Shown here in pieces: positions 1 through 7,127 of a stretch of 34,922 bases of DNA; within the stretch, counting starts at the first letter, position 1, and the number at the start of each line of letters is the position of its first letter. The notes beneath the pieces are model-generated. The model was given only the letters and a program-made list of their open reading frames with translations. It made no database searches and was not told the origin of the DNA. The stretch covers positions 1-34,922 of the forward strand of contig JAUQPO010000004.1 of NCBI GenBank assembly GCA_030550335.1. Direction: 5' to 3'. The stretch is from Acidobacteriota bacterium (GTDB lineage: Bacteria > Acidobacteriota > Terriglobia > Bryobacterales > Bryobacteraceae). Position numbers and translations under genes: made by a program.

Positions 1-161
1 TTTTGAGGGAGTGCAGGTTTGGCGGGCATTTTTATTGGACCCTCTCGCTTTTAAGTTTAACAAAATGATGCAGATAAATTCCAGCCCCCGGAACTCTGGC
101 GCACACATCGACCTTTGCTGGCTCCCACGGCTTTACCCACAGCCACAGAAAGGAGTCCCCA
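1..161. other. 5' edge leader of the protease gene
   Basis: No complete gene is visible here. One + frame stays open from base 2 to about base 175 but shows no recognisable protein, so I do not call it. The stretch ends with AAAGGAG (about 148-154), a good ribosome binding site seven bases before the ATG at 162. An AT-richer patch around 28-85 could hold the protease promoter, but I see no convincing -35/-10 pair. Confidence 0.4.
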
Positions 162-3100
162 ATGCGGTTAATTAAGCGTGCAGCCTGGCTCGCGCTTCTG
201 CTGGCCTGCCTGGTGGTCGCACAGTCGACCGGCCGACTCGATCGTTACGCGCTCGTTTTGGAAGACCCCCGACCTTCCCCAGCTCCGCTCACGGCGAAAC
301 CCGGCGGCCAGCTGGCTATTGAAGCGGCGGCGTCCGCTGTTGCCGCCCGCCAGGCCCAATTAAAGGCACAGCTTGCCCAACAAGGAATTCACATTCTCGG
401 CTCTTCGCGCATCCTGGTCAACGCCGTGTACGTGCGAGCCACCGCCGAGCAGGCACGGCAGCTGGCGCGATTACCGGGCGTGCGAGGCGTAGTGCGCCTG
501 CGTGCCTGGCGCCGCCACATGAGCCGAGCTTTGGATATCGTACGCGCACCAGCGGCTTGGCTCACCGTGGGCGGTTCGCAGAACGCCGGCGCCGGGGTTA
601 AAATCGCCATCCTGGACACAGGCATTGACCAAACCCACCCAGCCTTCCACGATCCGACCCTCACGCCTCCGGCAGGGTACCCCAAATGCCTGCCGCGCGA
701 TTGCGCCTACACAAACCGCAAGGTTATCGTTGCCCGCAGCTACGTCGACCTGCTGGTCTTGCCTGACCAACCGGAATGGTCGCGCCCGGACGATCTGTCC
801 CCGCGCGACCACGTTGGGCACGGTACTGCTACAGCCATGATCGCCGCCGGGGTACCGGTAGAGACACCCTTGGGTAGGTTGTCCGGTATTGCACCAAAAG
901 CTTACTTGGGCAATTACAAGATCTTCGGCTCCCCGGGCGTCAACGACCTAACGTTCGACGACGTCATCATCCAAGCCCTGGAAGATGCCTTGCTGGACGG
1001 GATGGACATAGCCGTGCTTGCCGCGGGCCAGCCAGCCGACTGGGGCCCAGCCGACCAAGGGCCCGATTGCAATCTGCCAACCGGGCAGGCTTGCGACCTG
1101 CGAGCTGCCGCCGTGGAAGAAGCCACCCGGTTGGGGCTTACGGTCATCGTTTCCGCGGGGAACGACGGGGATGTGGGACTTGAGTTTCCGGCACTGTCCA
1201 CAGTGCATTCCCCGGGGACTGCCCCTTCCGCCATCACCGTGGGAGCGTTGACCAACGCCCATGAGCTCTATGTGCAAGTCCGGGTAAACGAACCCGATGC
1301 CCCATCCAACATCCGCGTCCTCCGCGCAATGTTTGGTGACGGTCCAAAACCTCCGCAGCCGATTCAGGGCCCCTTGGTGGATCTCGCACAATGGGGACCA
1401 CTGTCTACAGCTTGTAGCGCGCTAGAAGCGGGTAGCTTGGCAGGCGCGATCGCCCTGGTGGACCGCGGCGAGTGCAGCTTCGCTACCAAAATCAATAACG
1501 CGCAGCGGGCCGGCGCGATCGCAGTCATCGTGGCGCAATACCCGGGTTTGTCCCCGTTCCCTATGCTAGGGACCCTACAGACGGGTATCCCTGCGGTAAT
1601 GATTGGGGGAGACGATGCTAGGGCCCTGCGAAACTACCTTCACGGCCGGCCTCGCCCAGCAGTGGTTCTGGACCCGAACTTGATAGAATTCCCGGGTACT
1701 GCTGGCTACGTAGCTTACTTTTCTTCCCGAGGACCAGCCACAGGCGAGGGGGGAATCAAGCCGGAGGTAGTGGCTATAGGTACCGACCTCTACGTGGCGA
1801 CCCAGGATTACGACCCTAACGGCGAGCTTTGGAGCCCCCAACGCTATACCGCCGCCCAGGGCACCAGCTTCGCGGCTCCGATGGTAGCGGGCGCTGTGGC
1901 CCTGCTGAAGCAACGTTACCGGGAGCTCCGCCCCAGCCAGTACAAATCACTCATCGTGAACACCGCAAACCCGGATGTCCGAGATTGGGACTCTGCCGGT
2001 AGCACCATTTCGGCTTCGGTGGTGGCGCAGGGCGGCGGGAGACTGGACGTCCAGGCTGCGTTGAGCGCCAACGTCACTGTCGAGCCGGCTACACTCTCTT
2101 TTGGCTACCTCGAGCCAAACCGTCCTCTCCCCACCCGCACGTTGACCTTCACCAACCTCAGCTCCCAAGCCCTGACACTCACTCTGAGCGTTGAGCCATC
2201 GGATCCCCGCGTGCGGCTCGCCAGGACTAGCCTGCAACTCCCTCCAGGCGGGTCGGAGCAGGTGGGGGTCGAGCTGACTTCGTTACCTCCGGCCGGTCTC
2301 TACCAAGGTGTCGTCCGGGTCGCCGGTGGCTCCGTGCCTCTGAGGATCCCCTACCTGTATTTGAGGGGTGACGGCGTGCCCTTCAACCTCATTCCCTTGA
2401 GCGGCCACGACTTCCTCACGACCGTGAACGAGCGGGTCCCGGGAAACTTGCTCGTCAAGGTCGTGGACCGCTACGGAGTACCTGTCTCCGACCTTCCCGT
2501 CCAATTCGAACCGGCTGACCGCATCGAGTGGGCTACACGGACCACCGACCGGCTCGGAATTGCAGAGGCAAGCGCCTTTGCGGGACCTAACCCAGGGGAG
2601 CTGGAGTTCGTCTTTCGCGTGCCCAGCGTAGCGGATCTCTCACTTTCACTTCGCGGCCGAGCAAGACTAAGACCCGTGATCAACCAGGGCGGTGTGGTCA
2701 ATGCCGCCAGCAGCCAGCTCGGCCCTGGCATCGCCCCCGGCTCCTACATTTCCATCTACGGATCGAATCTCAGCGAGGCCACACGGGCCTTCTCCACGCC
2801 TTACCTGCCCTGGTCCCTCGCAGGGGTAAGCGTCAGCTTTGATGTTCCGGGCCGTGGCCTCAGTTTTCCCGGCCGGTTGTCCTATGTCAGCCCCACGCAG
2901 ATCAACGTTCAGGTGCCTTGGGAGCTGCAGGGGTTCTCGACGGTTCTGGTGAAGGTCAGCTTAGACCCATTGACTTCAAGCGCGCTTTACCAAGTCCCGG
3001 TCGCCACTTACGCGCCTGCCTTCTTTGAGATCCAAGACCTCGGGGGATCAGGCCGTCTCATGGCGGCTGCGGTCTACCAACAACCGGGAACCGAGAATGT

Positions 3101-3422
3101 AGGCATCGTTAGCAGCTCCAACCCTGCCCACCCCGGCTGGTACGTGCAGCTTTATCTGAACGGGTTGGGCCCTGTGAACGATCCACCCCCGAGCGGTGAG
3201 CCCGCCCCGTTAGACCGGCGGGTCTGGACCCAAGAGCGACCCGTGGTACGGGTGGCCGGTCGCGAGGTTCCTGTGCTGTTTCATGGCTTGGCGCCAGGAT
3301 TTGTCGGCCTGTACCAGGTCAATATCCAGCTGCCGGATGATTTGCCATCGGGCTGGCAGACGCTGGATCTGTCGATTGGAGGTGTCTCGGCAAAGCAGAG
3401 CTTTTTGTACGTCGAGCGTTGA
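162..3422 (+). CDS. Secreted subtilisin-like (S8) serine protease with PA domain and Solibacter-type C-terminal domain
   Basis: Predicted extracellular serine endopeptidase of 1086 residues. A signal peptide (about 1-21) is followed by an I9-like propeptide region (about 27-115). The catalytic domain shows Asp152 (AILDTGID), His220 (GHGTA), oxyanion Asn334 (SAGND) and nucleophile Ser569 (GTSFAAPMVAG). A protease-associated (PA) domain is inserted at about 403-502, as in large lactocepin-like subtilases. A beta-sandwich stretch follows (about 640-740). Residues about 840-1086 match the C-terminal domain described as Solibacter-specific (TIGR03437 type; GGVVNAAS, SPTQINVQVPWE and a YAPAFFE-like motif), probably a surface or secretion-associated Ig-like module. 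The ATG at 162 has AAAGGAG upstream. The gene stands alone; the copper island follows. Family assignment is firm, substrate unknown. Confidence 0.93.
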   Translation: MRLIKRAAWLALLLACLVVAQSTGRLDRYALVLEDPRPSPAPLTAKPGGQLAIEAAASAVAARQAQLKAQLAQQGIHILGSSRILVNAVYVRATAEQARQLARLPGVRGVVRLRAWRRHMSRALDIVRAPAAWLTVGGSQNAGAGVKIAILDTGIDQTHPAFHDPTLTPPAGYPKCLPRDCAYTNRKVIVARSYVDLLVLPDQPEWSRPDDLSPRDHVGHGTATAMIAAGVPVETPLGRLSGIAPKAYLGNYKIFGSPGVNDLTFDDVIIQALEDALLDGMDIAVLAAGQPADWGPADQGPDCNLPTGQACDLRAAAVEEATRLGLTVIVSAGNDGDVGLEFPALSTVHSPGTAPSAITVGALTNAHELYVQVRVNEPDAPSNIRVLRAMFGDGPKPPQPIQGPLVDLAQWGPLSTACSALEAGSLAGAIALVDRGECSFATKINNAQRAGAIAVIVAQYPGLSPFPMLGTLQTGIPAVMIGGDDARALRNYLHGRPRPAVVLDPNLIEFPGTAGYVAYFSSRGPATGEGGIKPEVVAIGTDLYVATQDYDPNGELWSPQRYTAAQGTSFAAPMVAGAVALLKQRYRELRPSQYKSLIVNTANPDVRDWDSAGSTISASVVAQGGGRLDVQAALSANVTVEPATLSFGYLEPNRPLPTRTLTFTNLSSQALTLTLSVEPSDPRVRLARTSLQLPPGGSEQVGVELTSLPPAGLYQGVVRVAGGSVPLRIPYLYLRGDGVPFNLIPLSGHDFLTTVNERVPGNLLVKVVDRYGVPVSDLPVQFEPADRIEWATRTTDRLGIAEASAFAGPNPGELEFVFRVPSVADLSLSLRGRARLRPVINQGGVVNAASSQLGPGIAPGSYISIYGSNLSEATRAFSTPYLPWSLAGVSVSFDVPGRGLSFPGRLSYVSPTQINVQVPWELQGFSTVLVKVSLDPLTSSALYQVPVATYAPAFFEIQDLGGSGRLMAAAVYQQPGTENVGIVSSSNPAHPGWYVQLYLNGLGPVNDPPPSGEPAPLDRRVWTQERPVVRVAGREVPVLFHGLAPGFVGLYQVNIQLPDDLPSGWQTLDLSIGGVSAKQSFLYVER

Positions 3423-3513
3423 CCTAGGTAAGGCCGGGGCTGCAGTGGGTGCGAAATAAGTTAAGTGAGGTGGTGGTGCACGGATGGGACTGGGGGTCAG
3501 CATTAAGGAGTTG

Positions 3514-3522
3514 TGTTAGTAT
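3514..3522 (+). promoter_or_regulatory. Candidate extended -10 promoter of the copper island
   Basis: TGT followed by TAGTAT forms an extended -10 element; the -35 region about 17 bases upstream is poor. Transcription starting about seven bases downstream would leave almost no leader before the ATG at 3536. It would also exclude the AAGGAG at 3505-3510 from the mRNA, so the promoter reading and the GTG-start reading of this gene conflict. Confidence 0.25.
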
Positions 3523-3535
3523 AGTGATCGAATTA

Positions 3536-3910
3536 ATGAGAGTCACCGCTGCCATCCTGCTGGCCTGCGCGATCCTCACCACGCCGCCGTTCGGCTCCTG
3601 CTGCATCTGTCGCCCTAGCTCTGCTCCCCTCAGCCAATCCCATGATTGCTGCCCGCCGCCAAGCCGCAATTGTCCGGAGCCGGAGTTCCCCTGCAACTGC
3701 CCGCTCCACGCAAGCGTACTGGCTCAAGGGGCGCTGGTCGATCTGCAGCGGCCTTTGTCACTCTCACCACCCCTACTTGCTGTCCTGGATCGTGCGCCAG
3801 AATTGTGCTGCGCAGTTGTGGCTCCGCCTCCCTCCCAACTTAGAGGGTTAGCCTCACGACTGGCTCCTGGCCCAGAACCATACCTGCGCAACTCTGCCTT
3901 CCTGCTCTGA
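3536..3910 (+). CDS. Small Cys-rich secreted peptide at the head of the copper efflux island
   Basis: An unrecognised 124-residue product. An N-terminal hydrophobic stretch (about 3-20) looks like a signal peptide or anchor. It is followed by a dense cysteine cluster: Cys22, 23, 25, 38, 39, 46, 53 and 55, with His36, and a second CC pair at 91-92. The rest is Pro/Leu-rich. Such clusters suit soft-metal binding, and the gene precedes a Cu/Ag pump on the same strand, so a periplasmic or outer-surface copper-binding role is inferred. The start is uncertain. An in-frame GTG at 3524 has AAGGAG at 3505-3510 (13 bases upstream), and the frame is open back to 3449. I chose the ATG that begins directly at the signal-like segment. 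A non-coding explanation cannot be excluded. Confidence 0.5.
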   Translation: MRVTAAILLACAILTTPPFGSCCICRPSSAPLSQSHDCCPPPSRNCPEPEFPCNCPLHASVLAQGALVDLQRPLSLSPPLLAVLDRAPELCCAVVAPPPSQLRGLASRLAPGPEPYLRNSAFLL

Positions 3911-4039
3911 TCCTCCTATCGGCGAGCTGTCAAGCGCGAGCAAATCGCTCGGCCAGTCTCAGCGCGGCATGGGAGCCTGGCTGGGCGAAAAGAGCAACAA
4001 GAGGAAGAAAAATCGTGGGACGCAATAGGAGGACAGAGA

Positions 4040-4411
4040 ATGCGAACCAAGTTGGCAATCGCTTCATTTCTCACCGTGGGCCTGCTGTGGGTTGCTCCAG
4101 CGGGTGCCCAAAGCCATGGCAAGCCCATCACCCTCATAGGGGTGATCGTCGATACGGCCTGCTACATCGGCCATAACACCATGGGGCCGGATCACGCCAA
4201 GTGTGCAGCCATGTGTGCTCGAGCCGGCATCCCGCTGGCGGTGCTGGAACCCAAAAGCGGGTCGCTGTACTTGCCTTTAGGCCTGGATCACAAGAGCCCT
4301 AATGACAGGCTTCTACCCTTTGTCGAGAAGACTGTCCGGATCAAAGGGACGGTGATCGAGAAGGGCGGCATTCGAGGCCTAGTCATCCAGGAGATCTCGG
4401 CGGCCAAGTAA
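4040..4411 (+). CDS. Small secreted protein with conserved Cys/His cluster
   Basis: A 123-residue exported protein of unknown function. A clear signal peptide ends around residue 23 (APAGAQ). The mature part begins with a beta strand (ITLIGVIVDTAC), then a Cys/His cluster with Cys41, His45, Asp51-His52, Cys55 and Cys59, then an OB-like beta-rich half ending in KTVRIKGTVIEKGGIRGLVI. I recall this arrangement (VDT-Cys, then DH-x2-C-x3-C) from small uncharacterised secreted proteins of Acidobacteria and Planctomycetes, but I cannot name a family. The ligand set and position before the efflux pump suggest a periplasmic copper-binding partner. AGGAGG at about 4027-4032 supports the ATG. A GC hairpin separates it from the pump genes. 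Confidence 0.8.
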   Translation: MRTKLAIASFLTVGLLWVAPAGAQSHGKPITLIGVIVDTACYIGHNTMGPDHAKCAAMCARAGIPLAVLEPKSGSLYLPLGLDHKSPNDRLLPFVEKTVRIKGTVIEKGGIRGLVIQEISAAK

Positions 4412-4422
4412 ACAAGTTCACC

Positions 4423-4447
4423 GGGGTCGGGGCCCTTACCCGACCCC
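4423..4447 (+). terminator. Perfect 9-bp GC hairpin between the secreted protein and the cusC-like gene
   Basis: GGGGTCGGG (4423-4431) pairs perfectly with CCCGACCCC (4439-4447) across a 7-base loop. It begins 11 bases after the upstream stop. It lacks a T-run, so it is not a classic intrinsic terminator. It could partly terminate, attenuate or stabilise the mRNA, and so set the ratio of the small secreted proteins to the pump. Confidence 0.55.
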
Positions 4448-4474
4448 CCACAGGTGGGACTGAGGAGGGCTCTC

Positions 4475-5734
4475 GTGAAGATTGCTCGGGTGCTCGTGCT
4501 GGGTGTCGTGTCCCTCACCGGCCAGCTCGCCGCTCAAAAGCAATTACTGCTCGGGCCGTTGATCGAAGAGGCTCTGCGCAACAATCCGCAGATCAAGGCG
4601 GCGCAGAAACAGTACGAGGCGGCTCGGCAGCGCCCGGATCGCGAAAGCAGCTTGCCCGACCCGGAGATCTCTCTCGGCTATACGAGCAATGGCAGCCCGC
4701 TCCCGTTTGCGGGGTTAGGCGTACAGCCCACCAGCAATGCCGGACTTATGATCGCCCAGGAGTTCCCACTGGCCAGCAAGCGCAAGCTGCGGGGAGACAT
4801 AGCAGCTCGCGAAGCCGATGCGGCCTTTGAAGAGTACCGGGCTGCGCGACTCATGATCGTCTCACAACTCAAGCAAGCGTACTTCCGCCTGGCCTATGCT
4901 CGGGCCCTAGCGGGGCTTCTCCAGCGCAACCGAGAACTGGCTCGCGAACTGATTAGCGTTGCCGAAGCTCGATATGCCGCAGGTCAAGCGGCACAGCAGG
5001 ACATATTCCAGGCTCACACCCAGCTGTCGTTGTTAGAAGCCCGTATCGCGAAGGCAGAGCAGTTAAGCCGCAGCGCCGAGGCAGAAATCAACTGGCTTCT
5101 CGGACGAGCTCCTGAAACATCGCTGCCCAGCCCTCCCGAGATCTCGCCAGGACGGTTCCAGGGCACCTTGGAGCAGCTCTACCGCGCCGCGCGCGAAAAC
5201 TCACCCCGACTCCGGCGTGAGACCGTGATGCTCCAACGGGCTGAGCTCGCCTTGAACCTGAGCCGAAAAGAGTACTACCCCGACTACAGCGTTTCCGCTG
5301 GGTATTTCACGATGGGGCGGATGCCGGACATGTACGAGTTCCGCGTAGGCATCCGCGTCCCCTTGTACTTCTGGCGCAAACAACGGGCGGACGTTGCTGA
5401 GCAGGTGCACCGGCTGGCCCAAGCTCGCCACGAACTCGAAAGCGCAGAGCAGTGGCTCCACTTCCAAGTGCGCGACAACTACCTGATGGCTACGACATCC
5501 CAGCAGCTCATGGATCACTACACGGAGGTGCTCCTTCCCCAAGCCCGGCTCGCCTGGGAAGCCGCCCTGGTTGCCTACCAAAGCGGGGCAGTGGACTTTC
5601 AAGCGGTCCTGTCGAGTTTCCTGACCGCTCTCAGCTATGAGGAGAGTTACTACGAAGAGCTTCTGAATTTCCATATAGCGCTGGTGCGCCTGGAAGAACT
5701 CACCGGCATGGAATTGATCTACTGGGTCCGCTGA
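4475..5734 (+). CDS. cusC: Outer membrane efflux protein, TolC/CusC family
   Basis: Outer-membrane channel of the tripartite metal efflux pump, about 419 residues. The GTG at 4475 is preferred: GAGGAGGG lies 5-6 bases before it, and it yields a typical signal peptide (MKIARVLVLGVVSLTGQLAA). An upstream in-frame GTG at 4454 would add seven residues without a better binding site. The sequence shows the two OEP repeats, each with long amphipathic helices (for example EEALRNNPQIKAAQ early and RQLADVAEQ-type heptads later), and the family motif around PDPEISLGY. It is followed after 10 bases by the adaptor gene, so it is co-translated with the other pump parts. The CusC name rests on the partners; TolC-family members are hard to separate by sequence alone. 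Confidence 0.88.
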   Translation: MKIARVLVLGVVSLTGQLAAQKQLLLGPLIEEALRNNPQIKAAQKQYEAARQRPDRESSLPDPEISLGYTSNGSPLPFAGLGVQPTSNAGLMIAQEFPLASKRKLRGDIAAREADAAFEEYRAARLMIVSQLKQAYFRLAYARALAGLLQRNRELARELISVAEARYAAGQAAQQDIFQAHTQLSLLEARIAKAEQLSRSAEAEINWLLGRAPETSLPSPPEISPGRFQGTLEQLYRAARENSPRLRRETVMLQRAELALNLSRKEYYPDYSVSAGYFTMGRMPDMYEFRVGIRVPLYFWRKQRADVAEQVHRLAQARHELESAEQWLHFQVRDNYLMATTSQQLMDHYTEVLLPQARLAWEAALVAYQSGAVDFQAVLSSFLTALSYEESYYEELLNFHIALVRLEELTGMELIYWVR

Positions 5735-5744
5735 GGAGGCACGC

Positions 5745-7127
5745 ATGAAGTGGAGGGCCGCGGTCTTAGTCTCCTTTGTCGCGGTCGCGGCGTTCTGGGG
5801 CGGTTACGAATCGGCCCGCTGGCACAAGGCGAGTCAAGCAACGCCCAGGCCACAGGCTGGCCGGCCAGCTACTCGGTATTACTGTCCCATGCATCCTAGC
5901 TATACCTCTGACCGACCGGGCGACTGCCCCATCTGCGGCATGCGGCTAGTGCCCATGGAGCAGTGGCCTCCAGAGGGTGGCAGGCGTGCAACGGAGAAAC
6001 AACACCTCCCCCCTGGCGTGTTCCACGTGCCTGTGGAGCGCCAGCAACTCATCGGCGTTCGGTACGGAACCGTGGAATGGAGCTCTGCCGACCGGGTGGT
6101 ACGCGCGGTCGGAAGAGTCCAAGTGGATGAAACCAGAGTCGTTCGGGTCCACCCGAAGGTCGACGGTTGGCTTGAGGAAGTCTACGTCGATTTCGTCGGT
6201 AAGTTCGTCCGGCAAGGTCAACCGCTGGCGAGCCTTTACAGCCCACAGTTGCTCGTTGCGCAGCAGGAATATTTGCTGGCTCTGAAGGCGCAGCAGCTGT
6301 TGAGCCGGCCCAACGGCCTGACCAGGGGGTTAGAGGCCGGTTCTGTGGGGCCCGAACGTGCAGAGATGGCCCGTAGCTTGGTGGCTGCAGCTCGCCGTCG
6401 CCTGGAGCTGTCCGACGTGAGCCCGGAAGAGGTTCAGCTGTTGGAGCAAACGGGCAAGCCGAGTCGTACGGTGAAGCTCTATGCGCCCATCTCCGGTTAC
6501 GTACTGGCCCGGAACGCCTATCCACAGCAGCGGGTGACGCCGGAAACCGAACTGTACATGCTGGCGGATCTCAGCCGGGTTTGGGTTATTGTCGACGTCT
6601 ACGAGTACGAGGCCCCCTTGATCCGGCTGGGGCTGCCAGCCATTGTACGTCTGCCTTACGAACCTAGCCGCCAGTTCCGCTCCCAGGTGAGCTACATCCA
6701 ACCGTCGCTCGACCCATCGACTAGAACACTGAAAGTTCGCCTGGAGGTGGAAAACACCGGGCTGGCTCTCAAACCGGAGATGTTCGTTCACGCTGAGTTG
6801 CACGTGCCTCAGCCGCGCCGCCTCACCGTCCCCGTGGAGGCAGTTTTGGACTCTGGGCTCGTCAAAACTGTCTTCGTCGACCACGGTAACGGCTACTTGG
6901 AGCGCCGGCGCGTGGAAACAGGGGAGATCATCGGAGACCGCATTGTCATTCTAAAGGGCCTGAATCCCGGCGAGCGCATCGTGGTCTCCGGAACGTTCCT
7001 GATTGATTCGGAAAGCCGGCTTCAAACCGCCATGCGAAGCCCTGCTGGCGCTGAGCACATCGGCCACTCCCAAGGTGTTCCGAGCGGGCAAGCTTCAGCC
7101 CCACCCGAAGCGCACGGCCATGATTGA
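5745..7127 (+). CDS. cusB: RND efflux periplasmic adaptor, CusB family, with heavy-metal-binding domain
   Basis: Membrane fusion protein of 460 residues linking the inner-membrane pump to the outer channel. An N-terminal signal/anchor (about 5-25) precedes a heavy-metal-binding motif at about 45-72 (YYCPMHPSY...CPICGMRLVP), with paired Cys, Met and His ligands as in copper ATPases and CusB-type adaptors. Next come a barrel-sandwich hybrid/lipoyl part, a helical hairpin (about 155-225), and beta-barrel and membrane-proximal domains (APISGYV, ADLSRVWVIVDVYE, LKPEMFVHAEL). The His-rich tail (EHIGHSQG...HGHD) may add metal ligands. GAGGAGG lies just before the ATG. The last eight bases overlap the start of the pump gene, a sign of translational coupling. 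Confidence 0.93.
   Translation: MKWRAAVLVSFVAVAAFWGGYESARWHKASQATPRPQAGRPATRYYCPMHPSYTSDRPGDCPICGMRLVPMEQWPPEGGRRATEKQHLPPGVFHVPVERQQLIGVRYGTVEWSSADRVVRAVGRVQVDETRVVRVHPKVDGWLEEVYVDFVGKFVRQGQPLASLYSPQLLVAQQEYLLALKAQQLLSRPNGLTRGLEAGSVGPERAEMARSLVAAARRRLELSDVSPEEVQLLEQTGKPSRTVKLYAPISGYVLARNAYPQQRVTPETELYMLADLSRVWVIVDVYEYEAPLIRLGLPAIVRLPYEPSRQFRSQVSYIQPSLDPSTRTLKVRLEVENTGLALKPEMFVHAELHVPQPRRLTVPVEAVLDSGLVKTVFVDHGNGYLERRRVETGEIIGDRIVILKGLNPGERIVVSGTFLIDSESRLQTAMRSPAGAEHIGHSQGVPSGQASAPPEAHGHD

Noticed and set aside
7003-7119. Upstream extension of cusA
   Set aside because: It overlaps cusB coding sequence and adds residues not found in the family; the start at 7120 gives the usual N-terminus.
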